Shown piece by piece: positions 23,001 to 33,790 of a DNA stretch of 64,000 bases. Source of the DNA: Triticum aestivum (taxonomy: Eukaryota; Streptophyta; Magnoliopsida; Poales; Poaceae); contig NC_057802.1 of the NCBI RefSeq assembly GCF_018294505.1, forward strand, positions 556,635,948 through 556,699,947, in the 5' to 3' direction. Position numbers and translations under genes: made by a program. Below the pieces are notes generated by a model. The model was given only the letters and a program-made list of their open reading frames with translations. It searched no databases and was not told the DNA's origin. Positions within the stretch are counted from its first letter, which is position 1, and each line of letters opens with the position of its first letter.

Positions 23001-23258
23001 TTCGTCCAAGCTGGTTGGCTCCGGATGAACAGCACGCGTTCCATTGCCTCCTGATGAACACGACGCATTCCGTTGCCTCCCCATGAACACGACGACGGCG
23101 CAGTTTCTCCGTTCCGACCCAGCCACAGCCATGTACACGAGCCCTGGCCGTACGTATGCGCGAGTAGGCGTTCGAGACCTCGCGCCCTATGTACATACGT
23201 GGGCGTATTTTCTTTCTTCCACCCTGGCCGCTGTACGTACGTGTACATGCTACGTGCA

Positions 23259-23311
23259 CGCCTCTACTACCACACGTGCGTGCCTCTACTACCACACGTG
23301 CGCGCCTCTAC
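23259..23311. repeat. 22-bp tandem repeat
   Basis: GCCTCTACTACCACACGTGC repeated twice with a third partial copy. It contains the palindrome CACGTG, a G-box core, twice; whether this is chance cannot be judged from sequence alone. Confidence 0.85.
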
Positions 23312-23389
23312 ATCGACCAGTATGTACGTACACGTTCGCGACCAGAATGACAACGCTACGTACGCTTCAACCGGGTGGGTCCCGACTGT

Positions 23390-25690
23390 CAGGCACTTCC
23401 TTGCGTGCGAAGATGTAGCTGGTGGGTCCCAGCAGTCAGGGCGGCGAATTGTTTTTTTTTGCCCGTAATATGGACGCACTTCCTTGCGTGCGAAGATGCA
23501 GCTGCTGGGTCCCAGCAGTCAGGGGGGAAACTTTTTTTCGCGAAATACGGTGGCTCTTCCGGTGGGTCCATGCTGTCAGGTGGATGAATAATTATTTTGC
23601 GCATAATAAGGAGGCACTTCCTTGCTGCGGCCGTGGACCCAGCTGTCAGCCTCTCCACGTACAGTACTCTTCCGATGGAAGTCGTTCCTTGACCACGTTG
23701 ACAACGCTGCAGCAAGAGCACCAGGGCGGTGGACGACGGCGAGGCCTAGGAAGGGGACGACGCGAAGCCGGGGAAGACGCGGCAGCGGATGCCCACGCGG
23801 AGAGGAGTATGAGGGTTCACTGGTTCGGCTGCGGTGTGAGGATGCCGTCGCCGCAGGGCCTGGCCAGCGGTGGGAGTAGTAGCGGGCTGTGAGGCCTCCG
23901 CGGCAGCACAGCCGGCCACGGGAGGCAGGAGCAGGCGGCACGGCCGGTGCTGCTTTGGTCGGCTGGAGCGAGAAGACCACAGGTTGAAGAAGCACTACAG
24001 CCGTTGGATGGACATCGTACGGTCACTGGAGCTAGAATCGTTCATATTGACTAAGTTGACAAAGCCCTCCGTCCCCGTCAACTTAGTAGGCCCAAGTCAG
24101 CCTCCCACTATGCTGGGTCCCAGTTAGCAGGGGGAGTATTTATTTTTTTGTGCGTAATAAGGAGGCACTTCCTTGCGTGCGAAGATATAGCTGGTGGGTC
24201 CGACCTGTCAACGGGGGGAACGTTTTTTTCGCAAAATACAGAGGCCCTTCCGGTGGGTCCCAGATGTCAGGTGGAGGAATCATTATTTTGCGCGTAATAA
24301 GGAGGCATTTCCTTATGTGCGGCCGTGGACCCAGCTGTCAGCCTCTCCACGTACAGTTCACGTCCGATGGATGTCGTTCGTTGACCATGTCGACCACGCC
24401 GCGCCGAGAGCACCAGTGCGGTGGACGACAGCGAGGCCTAGGAAGGGAACGACACAGAGCCGGGGAAGACTCGGCAGTGGTTGCCCACGCGGTGGGGACT
24501 ACGAGGGTTTACCGGTCCGGCTGCTGTTGCCAGAAAATAACAGGAGGCGTGGGTGAGTAGAGGAATGGCCTGGCCAACAATGGAGTAGGGTGGGGCGGTG
24601 CGGCCTGTGCGGCAGCACAGCCGGCCACGGGAGGCGGGAGCAGGCAGTCCCACCGGCGCTGGTTTGGGCGGCTGGAGCAAGAAGATCAGATATTGAAGAA
24701 GCAGCATGGCCGTTGGATTAACATCCAACGGTTACTGCTGCTAGAATCGTTTGTGGAGTAACTTGACAAAGCCTTTCGTACACGTCAACCTAGTAGACCC
24801 ACAAGTCAGTCTCCAAATCTGTCCCAAACAACATACAACCCAAAATTTCTAGCCAAATTCAAGTTAATTTAAAAACTAAACATACCTTAATTTAAATCCA
24901 ATGAAATTTTACCCGCACAAAAACAATGAAATTTAAAATATCAAAATCCAAAAGAAAAATGTATTTTCGAACTAATTGCCTGTTTGCTGTATTTTTGCAT
25001 TTTACAGCCCATTTATTATTACTTATAGCCCGTTTCTTATTACTTATAGCCCATTTTCTAGGCAAAATGCATCCCTCCTCGTCTTGAAAGACTTCCGGCC
25101 CAGCAGTGCATAGAAAAGCAAGTAGGCCTACGTTGGTTATTCTGCAAACAACAAAATAGCTGGGCTAGCCATTTTCAGAAAGGAAAAAAATAAACTGGGC
25201 TGGTCATGTGCTAAACATATGAAATAAAAGCCTGGGCTAGACGGGCCACAGCTCCCGCACAACCCAGTTCCCTTCTCCGTCCCGAAAAAACAAAATTACT
25301 GCGCGCTGCTGGGTCCCTACTGTCATCCTCACCATGCACAGTCATATCCTTATTCCTCTCAGTTGTTGACCATGTTGACAACACAGGAGGGCGGCACCGC
25401 GGCGAGGGAACCAAGGCGGAGGACGATGGTGAGGCCTCGGACGGGAATGAACAGGAGCCGGGGAAGAAGCGCAGAGTTTTAGGGTGCGATGTGGCCATGA
25501 TGCGTGCGCGACAGCACAACCAGCCGTGGGAGGCAGGAGCAGGCGTCCCGCCGGCGCTGGTTTGGCTTTGGCAGCTGGAGGAAGAAGAGACCAAAGAAAC
25601 ACAACAGACGTTGAATGTCAATCCAACGGTCAAGGTTGGCACAATCGTTTGTTGACTAAGCCGACACCAAGTAGCATACTTTTTTATATA
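23390..25690. repeat. Three large diverged repeats in the CACTA arm
   Basis: A unit of roughly 600-750 bases occurs at about 23390-24110, 24150-24800 and, most diverged, 25290-25680. Landmarks in order: CACTTCCTTGCGTGCGAAGA, GTGGGTCC with CTGTCA, GTGGACCCAGCTGTCAGC, TTGACCACGTTGACAACG, GAGGCCTAGGAAGG, AGCCGGGGAAGA, GCAGCACAGCCGGCCACGGG and an ending that repeats the phrase GTTGGATGGACATC/ATTAACATCC. Between units two and three lies AT-rich filler with CCCGTTTCTTATTACTTATA repeated. Long frames are present but change between units, so I do not treat them as genes. Confidence 0.75.
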
Positions 25691-26049
25691 TAGAAAGAAA
25701 AGAAAAACTGGGCTCGTTCGCCTGGTAACATTCCCAAAACTGCGACCGTTCGATCTTGCGTCGCAACTAAAACTGCGAGGAAAATGCGTTCGTCTGCCGT
25801 CCTCCTCCCAGGGAATGTTCGCCACATAAGTGACTAGCACCCTTGGTATTCAACCGAGAGGCCTTGGGTTCGAGTCCCAGGAACTCTCAATTTTGTCCTC
25901 CTTCCTTCCTCGCAAAAAAAGAAAGAAAATCAAAGACTTGAGAAGGCGTACAGAACAAGCTAGTGTACCAGTAAAGAGACGTTGCTGAGTTTTAGAAAAA
26001 AGAGAGACGTGCTCCTGTAGCTGGTTCGAATCCAAACCTAGACTATGAC
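25691..26049. other. Non-coding segment with two tRNA-like B boxes
   Basis: Contains GGTTCGAGTCC at about 25868 and GGTTCGAATCC at about 26025, both exact matches to the RNA polymerase III B-box consensus. No tRNA cloverleaf can be drawn around either one, and no SINE tail was identified. The nature of the segment is unknown. Confidence 0.45.
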
Positions 26050-26056
26050 TATATAT
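26050..26056 (+). promoter_or_regulatory. TATA box of the GRF-finger gene
   Basis: TATATAT in ATGACTATATATGGTGC, 111 bases before the chosen ATG. Transcription from about 26080 would skip the earlier in-frame ATG at 26080 or place it at the very 5' end. Confidence 0.5.
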
Positions 26057-26160
26057 GGTGCTATGCTACTCTGCAATTAATGAAACTAACATATCCAACA
26101 TTCGCTTCTCCTCTTCTCTACTTACTCTGCCTAGCATCAGAAGCTCTGGCCGCAGCAACC

Positions 26161-26808
26161 ATGTCCGCTGGCTGCTCGTCCACCTGCTCTTCAGCAGGCA
26201 ACAACCAGATATGCGCCAAGTCGCCACCCCCGCCGGCACACGCACTGCAGCCGGTTGCTCATCGCAACCCACTGCCGTTGGTGTGGTGCCACTGCTGCAA
26301 ATCACGCAGAGTCATCCATCGCGTCTCAACCACAATCCTCAACCCTGGCCGAGTCTTCTACAAATGCCCAAATCATGGGGTAATAATATGTTTAAGTGTT
26401 GTTCTGCTGCTTTTAGTTGCTGATTTTTAATAGTTTGGTTGATGATCTTCCAATTTGATTCATGCAGAAAAGGGAAGATTCGTGTGATTCGTATTTCTGG
26501 GAAGTTGCTGATGTGGGGGAATGCAACTACGCTGATTATTTGGTTAGCCGAGGAATCCCAATACCAGCAGGTTGGGGTGTTGGACAAGTAACTGAAGAAC
26601 GGCAGAAGAGGAAGATGCAGAGCAGAAGGTTAAAGATGCAGTTCCTCTGATCATGGCCAAGCAACAGCTGCTGAACGGCCTTGACAGCAATGAGGAGATG
26701 AAAGAGCTTGTGAAGATAATGGGCAAAATCGATGTGCTCTGTAGGATGATTGTCTCTTTATTTGCAGTGTATGTAGCACTCGTGATGTATTCGGTGGCTA
26801 TGACATGA
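26161..26808 (+). pseudogene. GRF-type zinc-finger protein with C-terminal membrane segment, frameshifted
   Basis: Two exons: 26161-26379, then a GT...AG intron (26380-26467), then 26468-26808; both sides meet at a codon boundary. Exon 1 encodes a Ser/Pro-rich start and the first half of a zf-GRF domain (VWCHCCKSRR, NPGRVFYKCPNHG). Exon 2 supplies the second half (CDSYFWE) and YADYLVSRG. Near 26600 the frame must shift by one base to continue into an acidic stretch (AEEEDAEQK), a helix (NEEMKELVKIMGKIDVL) and a hydrophobic segment (MIVSLFAVYVALVMY) ending at 26806. Without the shift the protein stops at 26650. Plant GRF-finger proteins of this layout are frequent near CACTA transposases; their role is not established. 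An earlier in-frame ATG exists at 26080. It converges on TNP2. Confidence 0.7.
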
Positions 26809-27316
26809 GCACTTTGCTCAAACTAGTAATGAATGAAACCTGTGTAGCAGGTTGGGCGTAGTGTTGTGAACATCTAATGATTTCTATTAACGGAAATCAG
26901 GGGGTATCCCCTTTTGCTCATAAATAAATAAATAGCAGAGGCCCTTTTGGTAATAAATAAATAAATTAGCAGAGGCCCTGTCGGGTCAGCTTTGTTCCCA
27001 TTCGAAGACGTCGAGCAAATTGCAGTCCAACAACAAACTATGTCATCAAATTCAAGTTTCACAGCCAAATATGAGTACAACTAAACAACAATGTCATCAT
27101 GTTTTACTCGTCATACAATCACCAAACAGAAATCAACATACATAACAAGTGATGTTCTCACAGCAAAATACTAAACAACACGTTCATCAGGTTTCAGTTG
27201 TCATAGCAAGCACAATTTCACATAGTAGATAAAAAAACGTCTTCTGACAGGCAAATACGACAAAAGCAATCTAATCATCATACACAGCAGCAACGTCAAC
27301 ATCTTCACCATGTGTA
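26809..27316. other. Intergenic spacer between convergent GRF and TNP2 genes
   Basis: About 500 AT-rich bases probably holding both 3' ends. A short direct duplication of AATAAATAAATAGCAGAGGCCC occurs near 26922 and 26955. The AATAAA strings could serve as polyadenylation signals for the plus-strand gene. Confidence 0.45.
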
Positions 27317-30300
27317 TCAGTCTGAATCGTAATTCCCCAGAGTGTCATCTTCTTCTTCATCCTCAATGTCCTCGAACGTTGGCTTCTTCTTGATCAACTC
27401 TTGTATGTCCACAGCACGACAGGCAATCTTTTCGCCAGCGTCATTGACGTGATGGTTCTCAAAGATATTAGGAACATCTGTGGAATCTTGTACATCAGGA
27501 GCGGTGTAAGCATCATCTTGTTGTGCAACTTCATTAAACGAATTCCTCTGCTCAAACCTTTGCAATACTCTCCAGTCATCGCTACGTGCAAATGTGTCTT
27601 CCAAGAAAAATATCTGTGTTGCTTGATTTGCCAAAATAAAAGGCTCGTTGGTCTGGTACGCCGCCTTGACATTGATGGATTTGAAATAATCATCAGCTCT
27701 GGGTTTTGCGATCCTGGAAAACAGGTTATACCAACGACAGCACAACAGAACCACACACCGATGATCCTCGAAACTGGAGATATACTGCAACTGAACAATG
27801 TCTGTTATGTTAGCATACATTTCAGTTGTCTCTCTGCCATACGTATCCGTGCTCATGATGGCACTGTTTTGTGTCTTCCTGCCTTCATCGCGTGCAAGGG
27901 TGTTGTAGCGCACATCTCCAACAACGCAAGATTCATAATGTCTTACCCGAGTATCAGGACCCATTGCTAGTGCGTAAAGGGCATCATCAACTGCCTGCCC
28001 ATCCTCCCGCATCTTCTTAACCTATGTTTAGAAAATAGACAAGCTGATCATCTTATGTACTCAATATATTAAAAAAACTGATAGTGCAATTCAAAAGCTT
28101 ACATGGCTCTTGAACCATTTCGCAAATCCTGCCATAACCAGTTTGTCAATGTTTCTTGGATTTTGCGGCAGTAACTCATTTTTGTAGATGCTGCACAACA
28201 TAGTGATCGCGTCAAACATCTAAATATATAAGAATGTGCTGCAAGTTTAGTAGATTACGATGTATAAGCTGCAGTACTTAGCACTTACTTGATATAAGGT
28301 AGTATCTCAGGACAGTTATTCAACACATACCAAACCATTTTGTCCAAATCTTTAGGTTTGTCCTCTTGTCGACTCTTCCCTGTAACTCGAACAGAATAAT
28401 CGAAAACATTGAGCCCGGGATTGTCTTCACCCACCTCTTTGCTAAGCTGATCAGCTGTTTCAATGTATTTTGAGCAGAATGTCAACGCTTCTGTAGCAAT
28501 GTAGGCCTCTGCAATGGAACCCTCAGGTCTAGCTCTATTCCTGACATAGCCCTTGAAAGTGCCTAGCCGCCTTTCAATAGGGTACATCCAGCCATACTGT
28601 ACTGGACCTCTAAGTAGTGCCTCATCAGGTAGATGAATAGCCAAATGCACCATCACATCAAAGAAGGCTGGAGGATATATCTTCTCAAGGTCGCATAGGA
28701 TAGTTGGTATCTTGTCTCTAAGACGCTCCAAAGCATCTATCCTGATATTTCTACTGCAGAGTTCCCTGAAGAATTGTCCCAACTCTGCAACTGCTCTGTA
28801 TAACTCAGGGCGGCCCAATCCTCTAAGGATAACATGTAAAACCCTTTGAAGTAGGACATGGCAGTCATGAGTTTTCAACCCTTGTACCTTGTTTCCATCT
28901 GCACTGACTCTCCTTTCAGGGTTGGAAGCAAATCCATGTGGGAATCTCACACGTGACAGGACCTCGCATAATTCTTTTCTTTTTACCTTGTCCAAGACGT
29001 ACACAACTGGTGCCATATCCCATGGTTTACCTTCATCTTGCACCTGCAAATCCTTTCTGATACCCAGATGTGTCAAATCAATCCTAGATTTTAAGGTATC
29101 TTTCGTCTTGCCTTCAATATTAAGAAGTGTGCCGGCAATGCTGTCACATATATTTTTCTCGATGTGCATCACATCAAGATTATGCAGCAGATCCAAATCT
29201 TTCCAATACTCCAAGTCCCACAAAGTGGACCTGCGGGTAAACAATAATCTCTCTTCTGCCTTGCCACGCTTCCTTTTCCCGCTACCATTACCAGGATGGT
29301 TTCCTGGTGTAATATGCCTGACCTTCTCTAATTCCACTTGCAACTCATCGGCGGTGAGCCTCTTTGGCGCATCACGGTTTTCATGCTTTGCATTGAACAC
29401 ATGTCTTCGGTATTTTGTGGGACACGACTTGTCCTTGGCAAGGAAACGGTGGTGTCCAATGTAACAGATCTTGCTAAGTATTGCGTATGACAGCGGATTC
29501 CTGTCACAGTGAACACATGCATTGTAACCATGTGCTGTTCGCCCTGACATAGTTCCCAAAGCCGGATAATCATGGATGCACCAAATTATAACAGCACGCA
29601 GAAAGAAATCAGCTGGTCGGCTGCTATATAGGTCTTGAGTGAGAACACCCTTCCATAGCTATTGAAGTTCCTCCACAAGAGGCTCCATGAATAAATCAAA
29701 ATCCTTTCCAGGACTTTTTCGACCTGGGATGAGCAAGGCCATCATGTAGTTTGATTCTTTTGTGCAGACATTTGGAGGCATGTTGTAAGGGATAACAAGC
29801 ACTGACCACATGCTATATGTGGCGCTCTGGTGGCCAAATGGGTTAAATCCATCTGAAGCTAAGCCAAGTCTAATGTTTCTCGGGTCAGCAGCAAACTTTT
29901 GTGTTTCTGATTGAAGCTTTTCCACTCACTACCATGAGATGGATGGCTCATTACATTCTGATCTCTGTACTCCTGGTTCCTAGAATGCCACAGTACATCC
30001 TCTCTTGTTTCAGCATCATGAAACAACCTCTGCAATCTTGGTGTAATTGGAAAATGTCTTAGAACATTATGAGGAACCCTCTTCATAGCATCGCCATCTT
30101 TCCATCTTGATGATTTGCATTTCGGGCATTCACTTAAGTTGGCATAATCCTTCCGGAACAGAACACAATTATTCTTACAAACATGGATCATACCATATCC
30201 AACTCCAACTGCATGAAGGAAATTCTTCATTTTACTGTAGGTGTGTGGCAGCTCAGACGCATCTGGGAAAGATTTGCGGAAAGCAGCCAACATAGCATCG

Positions 30301-30833
30301 AATAATTTGTTGGTCATCTGCTCAGATGTCTTCACCTGAAGAAAGGTGACCATAGCTGAGAATATTGACATCTTATTTACTGGGGTGACGGCCACGTTGC
30401 ATTGTTCCAACATGCGGGCCCACCATTTTTCTTCTGCAGGTGAAAGTTCACGAAATGCACGAGCATTTCGTAGCATTGTTTCAATGTTGGTCAAACTCAC
30501 TGGCTCCGCCACCACCACCTCCTCCTCTTCCACCTAAGCATCAGGCAGATCAAGATGGTGATCTGCTGCTTCCACGTAGTCAGTAACGTTGACGTTCACA
30601 GCTTCACCATGATGAACCCACCTAGTATATGTGACCGACATCCCATACAAGTGTAGATGATTTTGCACAGTTGACTGGGGTCTTGTAACTGAATTCATAC
30701 AACTGCTACACGGGCAGAGCACATCTGATTTCGGACCACCGTACTTAGCTCTGATAAAGTTCATGAAGTTTTCAACCCCCTCGACATATGCAGCGGAGAA
30801 TCTTCGAGCAGAAGTTATCCAAGTCCTGTCCAT
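27317..30833 (-). pseudogene. TNP2-type CACTA transposase, decayed
   Basis: Domains from the N-terminus: transposase-associated domain (MDRTWITSARRFSAAYVEGV, then CPCSSC), Transposase_21/TNP2 core (ECPKCKSSRWKDG, LGLASDGFNPFG, VIPYNMPP), DUF4218 (LHNLDVMHIEKNICDSIAGT, PPAFFDVMVHLAIHLPDEAL, YVRNRARPEGSIAEAYIATE) and DUF4216 at the C-terminus (RVRHYESCVV, GRETTEMYANI). Introns separate the last parts: a GTAAGT donor follows PEILPYIK near 28290, and exons lie at about 28090-28220 and 27317-28022. Damage: an in-frame TAG between DLPDA and VEEEEV (near 30537), a frameshift near 29925 and a TAG in EELQ*LWKG (near 29663). The enzyme would cut and rejoin CACTA ends in the nucleus; this copy cannot make it. 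Confidence 0.9.
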
Positions 30834-31949
30834 CTGTTAGACATACAAATTAGTTCTTCTACTAGATATTACAGGAAAAACATATATGCTTTTTTATGAA
30901 GTCCAGAAAAATACCTAGGTCGATGTCTAAAGCTATGGTAAGATATTTGGACGAGCAGATCTAAGTAACGAGATATATGTAAATCTAATTCAGCAAACAA
31001 ATTTGAGTGCTAAATTATGGCAGGCTATTTCAGCAGTCAATGAGGCAGAGCACACAACCATCGAACTATCGAAGGCCATCACAGCAACAAAGATCGAGTA
31101 TAAAATGGTGTACCACTATTTCACCTAACAGATTGGCTACTAGACCATGGCAATCTACGTCACAATAAATATATGGCGGGATATTTTAGCAACTAATCGG
31201 GCTTGGCATGCCATCTCAGCTAGCAAATTGAGTGCAGAACAGGGCAAGGAAGCTGCTTAAGCAGAGCATATCGACTGTAAACTACTTCGGCAAACAGTGA
31301 TATTAACAACGTCTATTAGCTAACATTCAGCGCTACACCGACATGCACAGGGCCTAAGTCTAGAATGCGCGTACCGTGGGAGAAGCTGACCGTCGTGCGT
31401 CTCCACACGAATGTCGCCAGCGGTGGTGGCGCTGACCGCCCTGCGCCTCCACAAGAACGTCGCCACCGGTGGCGGCGCGGCTAGAGGATGGCAGTCTACA
31501 AGAGCGTACTGTGGGAGCGAGAGGATCGCCGTGCGTCCCCTCGACGAATTGCGGCGCCGACGTATTGGCACGGCGGGGAGGGCGGCTTTGGCGGAGCGAA
31601 CGGAGTGGAGGGGGACGGGGGGGGGGGAGGGGGTTTGGGGAATATTTTTGGCTAGTTGGCCGAAGGGCGGTTTGAATTTGGGATTTGGGGGGAATTGGGG
31701 GGGGGGATTTTCGCGCGGTGGGCGGGTGGAGTTTGGCGCATGGTCGGTTTCTCCAAGTGCAGTCCACGTGTCAGTGAAGAGGCAAGCCGAAGCGCGTTCA
31801 GTTTGCGTGAGCCGTGTGCAGGACCGAACGTGTGTGGGGTGCAATGCGACCGTGACAGGGGTGCTGTTAGTGTACCGCCTTTTTTCCTTTTAATAAACTA
31901 GGTGCTTCGCCCCCTAAATAAAAAAAAACTTGGTGCTTCGCGCGATCCA
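30834..31949. other. Upstream region of TNP2 with a GC-rich, G-run block
   Basis: 30834-31350 is AT-rich and non-coding. 31360-31760 is strongly GC-rich with long G-runs (31610-31640 and 31681-31707). It gives overlapping frames on both strands that look like composition artefacts. As it lies 5' of TNP2 it may be the transposon's promoter region. The expected inverted CACTA terminus is not visible; the nearest TAGTG strings (31867, 32246) lack any match to the left end. Confidence 0.45.
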
Positions 31950-32507
31950 TCGATACTACTACTAGTAATCCGGTAATCCCGACTAAAACGGCGCGGCCGA
32001 GTCTTTTCCCGCGTGATATGCTGAGAGGTTGTCTTAGTTGGTTTTTTTAGGACGAGTAATGCTACACCTACGTAATCCCAGTTACGTAATTAACGTAATG
32101 TGAAACGTGGGAGCTGTTGATTGTAGATTGGGGGGAGGGAGGGGCCCACCACCATGAAAATCAAGGAGGAGAGAGAGAGAGGCAATTTACGTTAACCCTT
32201 TTGTAGGTTCCCGTAGATGTAGAAAGATGTGAAATGCGTGAATGTGTAGTGCGCGTACTATTGGAGTGCCTAAGATAAATTGTGTATGTAGACTATATGT
32301 TTATTTTACTTCGCATGTTAGCTTTGTCTCGGTTCAATAAAAAGCAAAGTTGGTGATGATGGTGTGCCTGCCATCCTGCAACATAGGCCGTCCAATTTAT
32401 ATCTAACGGATAGGAAGGAAACCATGACAATTTACCCGCACTCCTCTCCACATTTGCCGATAAGGCCTTCCCTCGTTCATCCTTTTCTCCCACAAGATCT
32501 TGATGTT

Positions 32508-32534
32508 CCGTGCAACGCACGGGCATCTTGCTAG
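32508..32534 (+). mobile_element. Helitron-type 3' terminus
   Basis: A hairpin CCGTGC-AAC-GCACGG (32508-32522) is followed eight bases later by CTAG and then T, the structure of a Helitron 3' end (hairpin just before CTRR, insertion before T). The Sabrina-like sequence starts right after it. A possible 5' end is TCGATACTACTACTAG at 31950, preceded by A, giving a 585-bp non-autonomous element, but that start is weakly supported. Confidence 0.5.
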
Positions 32535-32535
32535 T

Positions 32536-33159
32536 ACCTTTGCAAATCCCTACTTCCCTCTGCGAAGGGCCTATCTTTTACTTTTATGCAGGAGTCAGTA
32601 GTATTCCTTCTCATTCCAACCCACTCTTTAGTTGGCAAGCATCATGTGATGGAAAGATCTAAGCATATATGGCCATTCAAATATATTTGAGCATGAATTA
32701 TTATTGTTGACAATTATCTATATGATAAATAAGTTGGGAGGCGAAACATTAAGCCCCTATCTTTCTCTGTGTTCGATGGATGCTATTTGTTCTAAAAATA
32801 TGCTTTGAGTGGTAGCAATCATGGAAGACTAAAAGAGAGTTGAGTATGTGAAGTTTGTTGAATCAAAACTCTGACATAGATTCTTCCTGAAAATAAGATG
32901 AATTGTAATTGTTTGATGACTAATAACATGGTTTTTTAGTTTTCAAGAAAGTTTGTGATCTATACTTTAACATGTGAATAGCTTGTTACTTGATCATGAA
33001 AAGTTCTATGAGTTGAACTACTGTTATGACATATAATAATGCTAGAAAAGGTGATTGAAATTATCATTGATCAAACTTATGCACCTGCTAGCATTCACAC
33101 TTCATAAATTATTTTCATTTACCTACTCGAGGACGAGTAGGAATTAAGCTTGGGGATGC
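32536..33159 (+). mobile_element. Extra 3' internal fragment of a Sabrina-like unit
   Basis: Matches 38640-39269 nearly base for base, ending with the polypurine tract AAGCTTGGGGATGC. It lies upstream of an LTR that itself starts a full unit, so the array is internal-LTR-internal-LTR. Its left edge is the Helitron-type end. Confidence 0.9.
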
Positions 33160-33755
33160 TGATACGTCTCCAACGTATCTATAATTTATGAAGTATTCAT
33201 GCTATTATATTATCCATCTTGGATGTTTTATGGGCTTTACTATGCACTTTTATATTACTTTTAGGACTAACCTATTGACCCAGAGCCCAGTGCCAGTTTC
33301 TGTTTTTCCCTTGTTTCAGTGTTTCGCAGAAAAGGAATATCAAACGGAGTCCAAACGGAATGAAACCTTCGGAAAAATTATTTTTGGAAAGAAAGCAATA
33401 CGGGAGACTTGGAGTGCACGTCAGGGGATCAACAAGGAGAGCACGAGGCAGGGGGCGCGCCCACCCTCCCCGGGCGCGCCCTCCACCGTCGTGGGCCCCT
33501 CGTGGCTCCCCTTACCGACTTCTTTCACCTATATATTCCCATATACCCTAAAACCTTCGGGGAGCAGAAGAGATCGGGAGTTCCGCCGCCGCAAGCCTCT
33601 GTAGCCACCAAAAACCAATCGGGACCCTGTTCCGGCACCCTGCCGGAGGGGGGATCCCTCACCGGTGGCCATCTTCATCATCCCGGCGCTCTCCATGACG
33701 AGGAGGGAGTAGTTCACCCTCGGGGCTGAGGGTATGTACCAGTAGCTATGTGTTT

Positions 33756-33790
<35 letters not shown>

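Larger units (their letters stand above)
21675..23095. repeat. CACTA subterminal repeats
   Basis: Two motif classes. CTAACTGAACCCGAGCGAG occurs about five times at 21675-21825. GGATGAACAG followed by TAGCC or GACCCC, usually with GTGGAGGG, occurs about twenty times between 21838 and 23090. By analogy with En/Spm, such subterminal repeats are binding sites for the element's DNA-binding protein. The array is interrupted by a solo LTR at 22054. Confidence 0.85.
21326..25690 (+). mobile_element. CACTA transposon, left terminal and subterminal part
   Basis: Begins CACTACAAAAAAAGACACAT at a break in the Sabrina LTR, the CACTA hallmark. The first 500 bases match a second element at 62164. The terminus is followed by dense short subterminal repeats and then by larger diverged repeats, the normal architecture of Triticeae CACTA ends. 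No matching inverted ...TAGTG end is visible to the right. The GRF-finger gene and TNP2 gene at 26.1-30.8 kb would fit as its coding part, giving an element reaching about 31.9 kb, but that link is inference. Confidence 0.85.

Noticed and set aside
21838..23095. Regularly spaced repeats resembling a CRISPR array
   Set aside because: Spacing and repeat sequence are irregular, there are no cas genes, and the repeats lie at the end of a plant CACTA transposon.
22439..23295. Several 100-170 residue frames in the CACTA arm
   Set aside because: They translate the GATGAACAG and 80-bp repeats and change frame between units; no protein family recognised.
25840..25910. tRNA gene
   Set aside because: Only the B box matches; no acceptor stem or anticodon arm can be formed.
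31320..31901. Overlapping long frames on both strands in the GC-rich block
   Set aside because: Both strands are open because of GC composition; no conserved motif, and simple G-runs dominate.
31860..32250. Right terminus of the 21326 CACTA element
   Set aside because: TAGTG occurs at 31867 and 32246, but the neighbouring bases do not match the inverted left end (GTCTTTTTTTGTAGTG expected).
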